From: Comamonas piscis
Lineage (GTDB): Bacteria > Pseudomonadota > Gammaproteobacteria > Burkholderiales > Burkholderiaceae_C
Assembly (NCBI RefSeq): GCF_014109725.1
Contig: NZ_CP058554.1
Location: 3,038,001 to 3,102,000 of the forward strand
Direction: 5' to 3'
Length of the DNA stretch: 64,000 nucleotides
Shown: positions 32,965-43,107 of the stretch, one piece after another
How positions within the stretch are numbered: position 1 is the stretch's first letter
How the letters are laid out: every line of letters begins with the position of its first letter
Program-made: the position numbers and the translations under genes
The notes under the pieces: generated by a model
Told to the model about the DNA's origin: nothing
Database searches by the model: none
The model's input: only the letters and a program-made list of their open reading frames with translations

Positions 32965-35118
32965 ATGCTTTTGCAGCTCAGCGCCCGCTTGGCGTATGCC
33001 AATGGCGCGACCCAGGTGGTGGAACACGTATTTGATCGGCAAGGTGGAACGCTGGGCCGTGACCCGCGCTGCCAGATGGTGCTGCCCGACCCCTTCCGCA
33101 GAATCTCCCGCATCCAGGCCCAGGTCATTGTCGAAGATGGGCGCTTTATCTTGCTCAATGCCAGTACCACCAACGCTATCTATGTGGACGACAGGGAGTT
33201 GCGGCCCGGGGAGATCTGCCCTGTCGAGACAGGGGCCACTTGGGTGACTGGCAACCACACCATAGTGGTGGAAGGCCTGTCGTATGAGGCCCAAGGGCCA
33301 AGCGCGGATGCGGAGGTGATAGTTGCGGCAGCCGCAGGCCCTGCGGCGCCAGAGCTTGAGCAAGTTCAGCCTTCCCCAGCTTGCACTGTAGCCCCCGCAA
33401 CGCCACCGCAGCCTGCGCTGGCGGCCGCCACCGAGCAGCGCGATGCACCCGGGGCTCAAGTCGCGACAACGGCACCATCGACTCCATCGGTACCTGCGGG
33501 GCCATTTGAAGATCTTCTGTCGACCCCTCTGCCTGAGGGCGCATACCAAGCAGCCGCTGGGGCGATCCCCGAAGCTTTGCCAGATGCGCCGCCGCAGGCT
33601 TCATCGCCCGGTTTGCCTCTCCCCATTTCTCCAATGGCATTGGCGTCGGAGACGCCTGTACCAGCAGCTGCTGTCGTCGGGTTTATCGGGGCTGATCCGT
33701 TTGCAGACTTGCTCGCAACACCTGTCAGCGAACCCGATGCGCTGGCTGTCCAGGGAATGACATTCCAAAGCGCCACAGTGATCCCAGAGGACTTCAATGT
33801 ATTGGCGCCCAATGGTGCGCCGGAGCGCAACACTGACGACCCTTTGGCGCAGATAGAGAGCGCAGAAGATCTTCCGCAGATGTTCCCCGGGCAATCGATG
33901 GACGCCATCTACCAGCCCGGTGACGCTGACATCGCTGTGATGGTGCAAGATCCGTTGGCGTCCAAGCAACACCAACGCCTGATGGATGCCAGCACCCCCG
34001 TCGATCCCCTGAAGATGTTTGCAGCATCGCCGCAAAGCGGCATCCTGGAGGTGGATGCCACCGCACCCGGCCAGGCCCTAGATGCTGACCAGGCGATCGG
34101 GGACCACCGGGTAGAGGTCGGATCGTATTTCAGGGCGCCTCGGGCTTTTGTAGAAAACGCAGACCGCCGCATACCCAGCGCTGAATCTGCATCTCCAGTT
34201 CCTCCCAACGCAGAGGCCTCGGCGGCCCCAAGCGACCAGCTTCCGCTGGACGAAACGAGCGCCGACCATCAGCAACTGATAAGCAGCGAGATCCTCCCCG
34301 GTGAGCCAGATGGCGGTGCCGCTCTACCACCAGCGCCCTATTCAGCGGACGTTGGCGATTACCGTGATGGCGGTAGGGCCGAGCCACATGCGCCTGCGGT
34401 GGTGCCAGCACCCGCCGAGCCGATTCCGCCAGCGCAGGCAGTCACGGCCAGCATTAATCCACCAAAAATTCAGCCAGAAGCAGCGCAGCACGCGCCCCCG
34501 ACCAGCGCTGAAGCCAGCACACAGGCACTGTTGGATAGCTTCAAGCGCGGAGCTGGTCTCACCGATTGCCGCTACCCCGAGCAGCTCACGCCTGAGCTGA
34601 TGTTCATGCTGGGCAAGATGTTGTCGGAATCTGTGCAGGGCTGTATGGACCTGCTGGGCGCCAGAGCGGCAGCCAAGCAAGAAGTCAGAGTGTCAGTCAC
34701 GTTGATCAACGCCGAGGCCAACAATCCCTTGAAATTTCTGCCCACCGGCTCGTCGGTGCTCGCACAAGTGTTTGGCCCCCGCATGCCGGGGTTTCTGGAC
34801 GGTCCCAGAGCGATTGCCGATGCCTTCCAGGATCTGCGCAGCCATGAAGTCGCCATGATGGCCGGCACGCAAGCAGCAGTACGCGGTTTGTTCGAGCGTT
34901 TTGACCCACGCTATCTGGAGGAGCAGCTACAGGGCCAGGGTCGGGCCAAGGCGTTTTTCAGCAGCCAGCGCGATGCGCGCTTGTGGGCGCTGTACCGCAG
35001 CCGTTATGACTGGCTCAAAGACGAGATCAAGAGCCAAAGCCCTGCTGCCTGGGGGGCTGAGTTCCTCAGCGCCTACCAGGCGGAAGTTCAGCACAGCAGC
35101 GAAAGCAAGAGCATCTGA
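32965..35118 (+). CDS. tagH: T6SS-associated FHA-domain protein (TagH / Fha)
   Basis: 717 residues. The FHA domain (about 25-95) shows GTLGRDPRCQMVLPDPFRRI, ISRIQAQ, and N-x-x-x-T-N-A-I-Y-V, the phosphothreonine-binding pattern. A long Pro/Ala-rich, poorly conserved linker (about 105-510) leads to the C-terminal TagH domain (about 515-715, ALLDSFKRGAGL, FDPRYLEEQLQ, ARLWALYRSRYDWLKD). It is the substrate and effector of the PpkA kinase. The stop codon overlaps the pppA start by one base (TGATG). Confidence 0.92.
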   Translation: MLLQLSARLAYANGATQVVEHVFDRQGGTLGRDPRCQMVLPDPFRRISRIQAQVIVEDGRFILLNASTTNAIYVDDRELRPGEICPVETGATWVTGNHTIVVEGLSYEAQGPSADAEVIVAAAAGPAAPELEQVQPSPACTVAPATPPQPALAAATEQRDAPGAQVATTAPSTPSVPAGPFEDLLSTPLPEGAYQAAAGAIPEALPDAPPQASSPGLPLPISPMALASETPVPAAAVVGFIGADPFADLLATPVSEPDALAVQGMTFQSATVIPEDFNVLAPNGAPERNTDDPLAQIESAEDLPQMFPGQSMDAIYQPGDADIAVMVQDPLASKQHQRLMDASTPVDPLKMFAASPQSGILEVDATAPGQALDADQAIGDHRVEVGSYFRAPRAFVENADRRIPSAESASPVPPNAEASAAPSDQLPLDETSADHQQLISSEILPGEPDGGAALPPAPYSADVGDYRDGGRAEPHAPAVVPAPAEPIPPAQAVTASINPPKIQPEAAQHAPPTSAEASTQALLDSFKRGAGLTDCRYPEQLTPELMFMLGKMLSESVQGCMDLLGARAAAKQEVRVSVTLINAEANNPLKFLPTGSSVLAQVFGPRMPGFLDGPRAIADAFQDLRSHEVAMMAGTQAAVRGLFERFDPRYLEEQLQGQGRAKAFFSSQRDARLWALYRSRYDWLKDEIKSQSPAAWGAEFLSAYQAEVQHSSESKSI

Positions 35119-35912
35119 TGACGCAAAACGCACAAGCGGCCGAGCCCGCACTGGCCTTGATCCACCATTCACAGACCGACCAAGGCGACCGCAGCTACAA
35201 CGAAGATGCGTTCTGCCATGTGCGAGACCAGCATGTGGTGTCATTCGCGGTGGCCGACGGCATGGGCGGCGCGGCGGGGGGGCTGCGCGCATCCAACTTG
35301 GCCATGCAAGCCATACGCAATGCTCCGCTGTCCATGGATCCGGCCGCCTTCCATGCGCAGTTGCTAGCCATATCCAGCCACATACAAGCGCAGCAGCAAG
35401 AACACCCCGAATTCAGCAGCATGAGCACTACCCTGGTAGAGCTGCGTATCGACACCCACCGACAACGCGCTATTTGGGCCCATTGGGGCGATTCACGTAT
35501 TTATTGGTTCCGAGCCAAAGAGCTGATGGCCATGACCAGCGACCACAGCGTCGTGCAGTGTCTGGTGAATGCGGGGCTTCTGTCATCCAATGACGTGGCC
35601 ACCTACCCCAAGAAAAACGTGCTGCTAGGGGCGGTCGGCACCCAAAGCGAGGTGGGACCCGAGGTTTTGGAGCAGGCCATCGACATCTCCACCGGAGATG
35701 CTTTTCTGCTCTGTACCGACGGCATCTGGAATGGCCTCAGCCCTGCGGACATCGAAGCTTCACTCCAGCGGTCAGGCTGTGTGCAGGACTGGATCAGCGA
35801 CTTGATGGCCACGGTACGGCAGCAGGGGCATGGCGACAATGACAATTTCACTGCCACCGGTGTCTGGATCAACAACGATGGTGAAAACACCTTGCTGCTG
35901 CGCAGCGGGTAA
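35118..35912 (+). CDS. pppA: T6SS PP2C-family protein phosphatase (PppA)
   Basis: 264 residues with the metal-binding Asp motifs of PP2C phosphatases: SYNEDAF, VADGMGGAAGG, HWGDSRIYWF and LLCTDGIWNGL, ending GDNDNFT. It removes the phosphate that PpkA adds to the FHA protein and so turns T6SS assembly down. Translationally coupled to tagH through TGATG. The full coding sequence looks functional. Confidence 0.93.
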   Translation: MTQNAQAAEPALALIHHSQTDQGDRSYNEDAFCHVRDQHVVSFAVADGMGGAAGGLRASNLAMQAIRNAPLSMDPAAFHAQLLAISSHIQAQQQEHPEFSSMSTTLVELRIDTHRQRAIWAHWGDSRIYWFRAKELMAMTSDHSVVQCLVNAGLLSSNDVATYPKKNVLLGAVGTQSEVGPEVLEQAIDISTGDAFLLCTDGIWNGLSPADIEASLQRSGCVQDWISDLMATVRQQGHGDNDNFTATGVWINNDGENTLLLRSG

Positions 35913-35933
35913 CGCATCCGGTGCGCCAGGTAC

Positions 35934-35968
35934 AAAAAAAGCAGGCCTCCCGCGAGAGGCCTGCTTTT
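35934..35968. terminator. Bidirectional terminator between pppA and the RND operon
   Basis: The stem GCAGGCCTC / GAGGCCTGC with a 6-nt loop is flanked by seven A residues on the left and four T residues on the right. It serves the convergent T6SS and efflux transcripts. Confidence 0.88.
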
Positions 35969-35983
35969 ATGGGCAGCGGGCGT

Positions 35984-37465
35984 TTAACCAGCCGCCACCG
36001 GCGCACTATCCCAGCTGCCGCCCAACGCGCGGATCAGCGCAATGGTGGCGGTGTACTGGGCCGTTCGCACTTGCAGCGCCTGGCGGCGGTTGCGCAGTTC
36101 GTTGCGGCGGGCGTCCAGCAGCTCCAGCTGGCTGACCAGGCCGTTGCGGTAGCGCACATCAGAGAGGTGCGTGGCCCGCTCGGCCGACTGCACGGCCTGG
36201 CCCAGCACGGTGGCCTGGCCTTGCAGCAGGCGCAGGCTGCTCAGCTGGTCTTCCACCTCGCGAAAGGCGCCCAGCACCTGGCCGCGTTGGGCGGCCACTG
36301 CCGCTTCCAGCCGGGCTTTTGCGCCCTCTTCCTGCGCTTCGCGCTGGCCGCCATCAAACAGCGGCAGCGACAGCAGCGCGCCCAGGCCCCAGGAGCGGGC
36401 CGACCATTTGAACAGGTCGCCCAGGTCCGGCGATGCAAAACCTCCATTGCCGGTTAAGGTGATCGCCGGGAACCAGGCCGCTTGCGCTACGCCCACGCGG
36501 GCCTGCGCAGCCAGCACACTGGCTTGCGCGGCCGACACATCGGGCCGGCGGGCCAGCACGGTGCCGGGCACGCCTGCGGGAATCACCGGCAGACGCACGT
36601 CGCCTTGCGCAGCGGGCAGCACAAAGCCGGTGGCCACCTCGCCGACCAGCACCGCCAGCGCATTGCTCAGGGTTGCTTGCTGGCGTTCCAAGCCCAGGGC
36701 CTCGGATTCGGTGGCCGACACCTCGCTTTGCATGCGCACCACCTCCAGCTCGGCAGCATCGCCAGCGTCAAAGCGACGCTGGATCAGGCGCAAAGTGTCG
36801 CAGTAGGCAGACAGGCTTTGCTGCACCAGCTGCTGCTCGGTTTGCAGCGCACGCAGCTGCAGATAGGTCTGCGCCACATCGGACTGCACCATCAGCCGCG
36901 TGCTTTGCAGCAGGGCTGCGCGCGCATCGGCATCCAGCTGTGCGGCCTGGCTGGCCTGCGAGAGGCGGCCAAACAGATCCACCTCGTAGGACAGGTTGAG
37001 GCCAGCCGTTACCAAGGTGGCCGGCTGCAAACCATTGCTGGTGTTGGCACCGGCCTGGCGCGCCACGCCGCCGCCAACGCCGACCTGCGGCATACGCTGG
37101 GCGTCGGCCGAGCGCAGCAGCGCCCGGGCCTCTGCCAGTCGGGCTGCTGCCGTCTGCACATCGGTGTTGGCATCGGCAGCGCGTTCGACCAGCTGGGTCA
37201 TCTCGGCATCGGCAAAGGCCAGCCACCAGGCGCCACGGGCCTGGGCCTCGGCCGGGGCGGCCGTGGTCCAGGAGGCCTGGTCCTGCGGTGTGCTGAAAGC
37301 GGCAGGCACCGGCACACCAGCGTTTTGCACAGCAGGTGGCAGGGCCGTGGCGCAGCCGGCCAGCAGCAAGGCGGCGGCTAAGGGCGTCAGCAGTTTCCAG
37401 CGCAGGCCCCGGCCCAAGCGGGCCTGGCCGACTTTGGCGTTGAAAGAAAGAGTCATTTTTTGCAT
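35984..37465 (-). CDS. RND efflux outer-membrane lipoprotein (OprN/OprM, NodT family)
   Basis: 493 residues. A signal peptide with lipobox LLAGC (about Cys38) is followed by the two TolC-like repeats (about 70-260 and 280-480), with VEVVRMQSEV-like helices and RRPDVSAAQASVLAAQARVG, the family hallmark. It is the exit duct of a tripartite pump. Last gene of the operon adaptor-pump-duct, 12 bp after the pump gene. Confidence 0.93.
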   Translation of the reverse strand: MQKMTLSFNAKVGQARLGRGLRWKLLTPLAAALLLAGCATALPPAVQNAGVPVPAAFSTPQDQASWTTAAPAEAQARGAWWLAFADAEMTQLVERAADANTDVQTAAARLAEARALLRSADAQRMPQVGVGGGVARQAGANTSNGLQPATLVTAGLNLSYEVDLFGRLSQASQAAQLDADARAALLQSTRLMVQSDVAQTYLQLRALQTEQQLVQQSLSAYCDTLRLIQRRFDAGDAAELEVVRMQSEVSATESEALGLERQQATLSNALAVLVGEVATGFVLPAAQGDVRLPVIPAGVPGTVLARRPDVSAAQASVLAAQARVGVAQAAWFPAITLTGNGGFASPDLGDLFKWSARSWGLGALLSLPLFDGGQREAQEEGAKARLEAAVAAQRGQVLGAFREVEDQLSSLRLLQGQATVLGQAVQSAERATHLSDVRYRNGLVSQLELLDARRNELRNRRQALQVRTAQYTATIALIRALGGSWDSAPVAAG

Positions 37466-37477
37466 GTTGTTCTTCTC

Positions 37478-40400
37478 TTATTCGTCATGTCCGCGCGCAG
37501 CGGCCAAGATGGGTTGGCCCGAGCCGCCACCATGCACAGGTGCAGGCACCGGCGCCGTGATCGGGGCCACATGGGCACCGTGTTGCTTGAGCGGGCGGTT
37601 GCCTGCCAGCTTGCGCAGCAGCACATAGAACACGGGGGTCAGGAACAGGCCGAAGGCGGTGACACCAATCATCCCGGCGAACACGGCGATACCCATGGCA
37701 CTGCGCATTTCTGCGCCGGCACCCTTGGACAGCACCAGGGGCAGCACACCCATGATGAAGGCCATCGAGGTCATCAGGATGGGGCGCAGACGCAGGCGGC
37801 TGGCCTCAATCGCGGCTTGCACGGGGGTGCGGCCGGCAAATTCCAGCTCACGGGCAAACTCCACAATCAAGATCGCGTTCTTCGCCGATAGCCCCACCAG
37901 CACCACCAAGCCGATCTGGGTGAAGACATTGTTGTCCCCGTTGGACAGCCAGACACCGGTCATTGCGGCGAGCAGGCCCATCGGCACGATCAGCACAATC
38001 GCCAGAGGCAGGGTCAGGCTTTCATACTGCGCAGCCAGCACCAGGAAGACCAAGAAGATCGCCAAGGGGAAGACCAGCGCGGCAGAGTTACCGGCCAGGA
38101 TTTCCTGGTAGGTCAGCTCCGTCCACTCAAAGCTGATGCCTTGGGGCAAGGTCTCGGCAGCAATGCGCTCCACCGCTTCGCGGGCCTGGCCCGACGAGAA
38201 GCCAGGGGCCGGGCCGCCATTCACGTCAGCCGACAGGAAGCCGTTGTAGCGCATGGCACGCTCGGGTCCAAAGCTGGGTTCCAGCTTCATCAGTGCCGAC
38301 AGCGGCACCATCTCGCCGGTGGTCGAACGTACCTTCAGAGCGCCTACATCTTCAGCACGAGCACGGAAGCCCGCATCCGCCTGCACCCGCACGCTGTAAG
38401 TGCGGCCAAACTGGTTGAAGTCATTGGCATACAGGCTGCCCAGGTAGATCTGCAGGGTCTCGAAGATGTCGGTCACCGGAACACCCAGTTGGCGCGCCTT
38501 GGTGCGGTCGATATCGGCGAACAGCTGCGGCACATTGACCTGCCAGCTCGAGAAGATTCCCGCCAGCTCAGGCGTCTGGTAGGCCTTGGCCATGAAGGCC
38601 TTGACCGCGCCGTCCATCGCTTCGTAGCCGAGCGAGGCCCGGTCTTCGATCTGCAGCTTGAAGCCGCCCGTGGTGCCCAGGCCCGACACCGGTGGTGGTG
38701 GGAACATGGCGATGAACGCGTCCTGGATCTGGCCAAACGCCTGGTTCAGCTGCCCTGCCACGGCACCACCGCTTTGGTCGGCGCGCGTGCGCTCAGCAAA
38801 GGGCTTGAGCGATACAAACACGATGCCGGAGTTCGAGCTGTTGGTGAAACCATTGATCGACAGACCGGGGAAGGCAATGGCGTCGGCCACATTGGGGTTC
38901 TCTTTGACGATCTCGCCCATGCGCTTGATGACGTCTTCGGTGCGGTCCAAGGTGGCGCCATCGGGCAGCTGGGCAAAGCCGACCAGGTACTGCTTGTCCT
39001 GCGCGGGCACAAAGCCGCCGGGCACCATGTGGAACAGGCCCCAGGTCGCGCCGACCAGCACCAGGTAGACCACAAACATGCCGGTCTTGTGGCTGATCAC
39101 GCGGCGCACACCGCCGCTATAGGCTTCGGAGCCGCGGTGGAACACGCTATTGAAGCGGCGGAAAAAGCCACCCAGCACGCGGTCCATGCCCCGGGTCAGC
39201 GCATCCTTGGGCTCATGGTGGCCCTTGAGCAGCAGCGCTGCCAAAGCCGGCGACAGGGTCAGCGAGTTGATGGCCGAGATCACCGTGGAGATGGCGATCG
39301 TTACCGCAAACTGCTTGTAGAACTGGCCTGTCAGGCCGCTGATAAAGGCCAGCGGCACAAACACCGCCACCAGCACCAGCGCAATCGCAATGATGGGGCC
39401 CGAAACTTCGCGCATCGCCTGGTAGGTGGCCTCGCGCGGGCTCAACCCGGCTTCAATGTTCCGCTCTACGTTCTCGACCACCACAATCGCGTCATCGACC
39501 ACGATACCGATGGCCAGCACCAGCCCGAACAGGCTGAGCGCATTGATGGAAAAGCCCAGTAGGTGCAGCACCGCAAACGTACCCACCACCGACACCGGCA
39601 CAGCCAGCAGCGGAATGATGGAAGCGCGCCAGGTTTGCAGGAACAGAATCACCACTACCACCACGAGCGCAATGGCTTCAAGCAAGGTGTGGATCACCGA
39701 GTCGATGGAGGCGCGCACAAACTGGGTCGGGTCATAGGCAATGCGGAACTCCACGCCTTCGGGCATGTTCTTTTGCAGCTCGGCCATGGTGCTGCGCACA
39801 TTGGCCGAGATCTCCAGCGCATTGGATCCTGGCGCTTGGAACACGCCCATGCCGACGGCTGGCTCGTTGTTCAGCAGCGAGCGCAGCGAATAATCAGCTG
39901 CACCCAGCTCCAGGCGGGCAATGTCGCGAAGGCGCGTCACCGCACCGTCCGCACCGGTCTTGACGATGATGTCGCCAAACTCTTCGGTGCTCGACAAACG
40001 GCCTTGGGCATTGATCGACAACTGGGTATCCACGCCAGGCAGACCCGGCGATGCACCCACCACGCCGGCGGCGGCTTGCACGTTCTGGCCACGGATGGCG
40101 GCCACCACATCGCTGGCCGACAGGCCGCGTTGCGCCACCTTTTGCGGGTCCAGCCAGGCGCGCATCGAGTAATCGCCACCGCCAAAGATCTGCACCTGGC
40201 CTACGCCCTGGATACGCGCGAGGCGGTCCTTGACGTTGAGCACGGCATAGTTGCGCAGGTAGTCGATGTCATAGCGGCCGTTGGGCGACACCATGTGTAC
40301 CACCATGGTGATGTCCGGCGAGCTCTTGATGGTCGTCACGCCCAGACGCCGCACTTCTTCTGGCAAGCGCGGCTCTGCTTGGGAGACGCGGTTTTGCACC

Positions 40401-40723
40401 AGCTGCTGGGCCTTGTCCGGGTCGGTGCCCAGCTTGAAGGTCACGGTCAGGGTCATCACACCATCGGTGGTGGCCTGGCTGCCCATGTAGAGCATGCCTT
40501 CCACACCGTTGATGGATTCTTCCAGCGGAGTGGCCACCGTCTCGGCAATCACCTTGGGGTTGGCGCCAGGGTACTGGGCGCGCACCACGACGGATGGCGG
40601 CACGACCTCGGGGTATTCCGAGATCGGCAGGGTTCGCATGGCGATCAGCCCTGCCAGAAAGATCAGCACCGACAACACACCCGCAAAAATCGGGCGGTCG
40701 ATGAAAAATCGGGATAAATTCAT
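37478..40723 (-). CDS. RND multidrug efflux pump, HAE1 family (MexF-like)
   Basis: 1081 residues with the usual 12 helices and two large periplasmic loops. FFIDRPIFAGVLSVLIFLAG opens the protein; the proton-relay Asp pair is in LAIGIVVDDAIVVVENVERN (helix 4) and the Lys in GLSAKNAILIVEFA (helix 10). The N-terminal half (PISEYPEVVPPSVVVRAQYP) is closest to the MexF/BpeF branch, which exports chloramphenicol, fluoroquinolones and trimethoprim in relatives. The real substrates here are unknown. The C-terminal tail is longer than usual and rich in Pro, Gly and His. Confidence 0.94.
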   Translation of the reverse strand: MNLSRFFIDRPIFAGVLSVLIFLAGLIAMRTLPISEYPEVVPPSVVVRAQYPGANPKVIAETVATPLEESINGVEGMLYMGSQATTDGVMTLTVTFKLGTDPDKAQQLVQNRVSQAEPRLPEEVRRLGVTTIKSSPDITMVVHMVSPNGRYDIDYLRNYAVLNVKDRLARIQGVGQVQIFGGGDYSMRAWLDPQKVAQRGLSASDVVAAIRGQNVQAAAGVVGASPGLPGVDTQLSINAQGRLSSTEEFGDIIVKTGADGAVTRLRDIARLELGAADYSLRSLLNNEPAVGMGVFQAPGSNALEISANVRSTMAELQKNMPEGVEFRIAYDPTQFVRASIDSVIHTLLEAIALVVVVVILFLQTWRASIIPLLAVPVSVVGTFAVLHLLGFSINALSLFGLVLAIGIVVDDAIVVVENVERNIEAGLSPREATYQAMREVSGPIIAIALVLVAVFVPLAFISGLTGQFYKQFAVTIAISTVISAINSLTLSPALAALLLKGHHEPKDALTRGMDRVLGGFFRRFNSVFHRGSEAYSGGVRRVISHKTGMFVVYLVLVGATWGLFHMVPGGFVPAQDKQYLVGFAQLPDGATLDRTEDVIKRMGEIVKENPNVADAIAFPGLSINGFTNSSNSGIVFVSLKPFAERTRADQSGGAVAGQLNQAFGQIQDAFIAMFPPPPVSGLGTTGGFKLQIEDRASLGYEAMDGAVKAFMAKAYQTPELAGIFSSWQVNVPQLFADIDRTKARQLGVPVTDIFETLQIYLGSLYANDFNQFGRTYSVRVQADAGFRARAEDVGALKVRSTTGEMVPLSALMKLEPSFGPERAMRYNGFLSADVNGGPAPGFSSGQAREAVERIAAETLPQGISFEWTELTYQEILAGNSAALVFPLAIFLVFLVLAAQYESLTLPLAIVLIVPMGLLAAMTGVWLSNGDNNVFTQIGLVVLVGLSAKNAILIVEFARELEFAGRTPVQAAIEASRLRLRPILMTSMAFIMGVLPLVLSKGAGAEMRSAMGIAVFAGMIGVTAFGLFLTPVFYVLLRKLAGNRPLKQHGAHVAPITAPVPAPVHGGGSGQPILAAARGHDE

Positions 40724-40746
40724 ACGCTTGGCTTTTTGTTATCGGT

Positions 40747-41997
40747 TTAGGCGGCGGGCTTGGAGCCATCGTTGGCTGCCTGCTGCGCTTCGCCCTTGAG
40801 CTCGGATTTGTTGGTCATGGGCACATCCTGCGGTGCCACCACAGCGCCGGGGCGCACGCGCTGCAGGCCATTGACCACAATGCGCTCTCCCGCCTTGAGG
40901 CCTGAGGTCACCAGACGCAGGCCTTCAAACGGCGCACCCAGCTGCACTTCGCGGTACTCGGCCTTGTTGCCCTCGCCCACCACCAGCACAAACTTCTTGC
41001 TCTGGTCCGTGCCCACGGCCCGCTCGTTGATCAGCAGGGCCTGCTGGCTATGGGGCTGGCCCATGCGCACGCGGGCAAACTGGCCGGCCATCAGCGCGCC
41101 ATCGGCGTTGTCAAACACCGCACGCACCCGCACCGTGCCGCTGCGCGCATCCACCTGGTTGTCAATCAACTGCAGGTGGCCGTTGTACGGCGTGGCGCCG
41201 CTGGTGCCCACCCCCATCTGCACGGGAATGCTCTCGATCAGCGCGCGGGCGCTCTTGCCTTGGCGCAGGCCTTGCAGGGCGTTGGTGACGATCTGCTCGT
41301 CCGCATCAAAACTGGCATACATCGGATTGACGGAGACCAAGGTGGTCAGCACCGGCGCGCCGGCGCCGGCGCTCACCAGGTTGCCCACGGTCACATCAAT
41401 ACGGCCCATGCGGCCTGCCACCGGTGCGCGCACCTGCGTGTAGCCCAGGTTCAACTTGGCCGTCTGCAGCGCGGCCTGGGCAGCGCGCAGGTTGGCGTCC
41501 GCTTCGCGGCGTGCATTGGTCCGCTCGTCCAGCTCCTTTTGCGCAATAGCGCGCTCTTCCCACAGGCGGGCGGCGCGTTCAGCTTCGCTTTGCGAGTAAC
41601 CCATGCGGGCCTTGGCCGCCACCACCTGGGCTTCGGCGCGGTCAACTTCGACCGCAAAAGGTGCCGGATCTACCGTGAAGAGCAGATCGCCCGCCTTGAC
41701 CAGCGCGCCTTCCTTGAAGTGCACCGCATGCAGCGCGCCGGCCACACGCGGGCGCACATCCACGCGCTGCACCGCTTCGAGCCGGCCAGAGAATTCATCC
41801 CAGAGCTGCACGTCTTTTTGCAGCACCTGGGCGACGGAGACGGGCATGGCCGGTGGCGCTGCGGCTTCGGCCGGCGCACTGGCGTGCGAGCTTTGCAGGC
41901 CCAGCGCCGTGCCGCCTGCGGCCACGACGGCAGCGGCCAGGCCGACGGCGGTCCACCAGCGGCGTTGAGGGGAGTAAGTCATTTTGTTGTTGCTCAT
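40747..41997 (-). CDS. RND efflux periplasmic adaptor (MexE-like)
   Basis: 416 residues from the ATG at 41997, which has AGGAC 7 bp upstream. One membrane anchor (about 14-34), then the lipoyl/hairpin/barrel series: VRPRVAGALHAVHFKEGALV, AEAQVVAAKARMGYSQ, LGYTQVRAPVAGRMGRIDVTVGN. It joins the inner-membrane pump to the outer-membrane duct. First gene of the three-gene operon. No dedicated MexT gene is adjacent; a LysR gene lies beyond the hydrolase gene. Confidence 0.93.
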   Translation of the reverse strand: MSNNKMTYSPQRRWWTAVGLAAAVVAAGGTALGLQSSHASAPAEAAAPPAMPVSVAQVLQKDVQLWDEFSGRLEAVQRVDVRPRVAGALHAVHFKEGALVKAGDLLFTVDPAPFAVEVDRAEAQVVAAKARMGYSQSEAERAARLWEERAIAQKELDERTNARREADANLRAAQAALQTAKLNLGYTQVRAPVAGRMGRIDVTVGNLVSAGAGAPVLTTLVSVNPMYASFDADEQIVTNALQGLRQGKSARALIESIPVQMGVGTSGATPYNGHLQLIDNQVDARSGTVRVRAVFDNADGALMAGQFARVRMGQPHSQQALLINERAVGTDQSKKFVLVVGEGNKAEYREVQLGAPFEGLRLVTSGLKAGERIVVNGLQRVRPGAVVAPQDVPMTNKSELKGEAQQAANDGSKPAA

Positions 41998-42218
41998 GGC
42001 CAAGTCCTGATGTGTGCGTGAATAGTTTTTGAGGTTTCTTGCGGCAACGGCATGCCCCAGCGGCCCGTAAAGCCGGCCGACAGAAATACCTTGTCCATTC
42101 AGACAATGCGTTGCGAGAAAGCGTTTTTGAAGGGTGGTGAAGGCGCAGCTGCCCGCCGCCGCTCCCCGGGCTTTACCGGAGGGTGGCGCCGCTCTTGCTT
42201 TGCGCTTCGTTCAGGGGA

Positions 42219-43070
42219 TCAGGCTTGCGCCCGACATCGGGATGTCTCGAAGAAAATTGCCAGTTGTTCCAGCACCGCCCCGGCACAGGGACAGCTCTCG
42301 GGAGGCCGAGGCTCCAGCAATGCATCGGGCCACTGTTGCGCGACCTTGAACACATGCTGCTGCACCAGATGGCCCGCTGCCTGCAGGCGGCTGGCATACG
42401 CCAGCGCCTCGTCGTGCATCGGGTCTTCATCGCCCACCATGATGAGCGTAGCCGGCAAGCCCGCCAGGCGCTGTGCCATCGCAGGCACGGCGTAGGGGTG
42501 GATGCCGTCATAGGTGCAGCCCAGGAACTTGCTCCAGCCCTCGGCCCATTTGCATTCCGTTGCGTCGCCATTGGCAGCGCGAAGCGATGCCGTGCCGGCG
42601 CAGGGATTGAGCATGGGTGAGAGCAGGATTTGCCCTGCCAGCGGTGGATGGCGTTGATCACGCGCCATCAAGCACACGCCGGCAGCCAGGTTGGCGCCCG
42701 CCTCCTCGCCAGCCACATACATCGGCGCACCTTTGCCGGCAAGGCGTGTGCGATGTTTGTAGCTCCACTGGAGCATTTCATATCCGATCTCCAATGGACG
42801 CGGAAATGGATGCTCAGGCGAGAGCGGGTACGCCACCGACACCACACGCGCACCTGCTGTTGCCAACAGACCCGCTACGGTGCAACCACTGTCCAGGTCA
42901 CCATCCACAAAAGCGCCGCCATGAAAATGCAGCACCAAGGGTGAAGGCTCGCCCGACTTGCCTTTGCTACCGTACAGACGCACGGCCACCGACTCGCCCG
43001 ACGCCGTCGGAGCGACGGTGTCGATGAAGTCAGGAGCCGGTGAACTGTTTTTTACGGTGGTGTTAGACAT
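42219..43070 (-). CDS. Alpha/beta hydrolase homologue lacking catalytic Ser and His (pseudo-esterase)
   Basis: 283 residues with the hormone-sensitive lipase-like fold: oxyanion motif LHFHGGAFVDGDLDSG (about 47-62), then VVSVAYPLSPEHPFP, and an acidic motif GDEDPMHDEA. At the nucleophile elbow the usual G-D-S-A-G reads G-E-E-A-G (MYVAGEEAGANLAAG), so the Ser is replaced by Glu. The His expected in a PHGW-like motif near the C-terminus is QQW instead. Two of three triad residues are therefore lost while the rest of the fold is intact, suggesting a binding or regulatory role. It lies upstream of the efflux operon and divergent from a LysR gene. Confidence 0.85.
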   Translation of the reverse strand: MSNTTVKNSSPAPDFIDTVAPTASGESVAVRLYGSKGKSGEPSPLVLHFHGGAFVDGDLDSGCTVAGLLATAGARVVSVAYPLSPEHPFPRPLEIGYEMLQWSYKHRTRLAGKGAPMYVAGEEAGANLAAGVCLMARDQRHPPLAGQILLSPMLNPCAGTASLRAANGDATECKWAEGWSKFLGCTYDGIHPYAVPAMAQRLAGLPATLIMVGDEDPMHDEALAYASRLQAAGHLVQQHVFKVAQQWPDALLEPRPPESCPCAGAVLEQLAIFFETSRCRAQA

Positions 43071-43107
43071 AAGCTAGCCCGGTGGTAAGTAGGCATGGGT
43101 AAATGTA

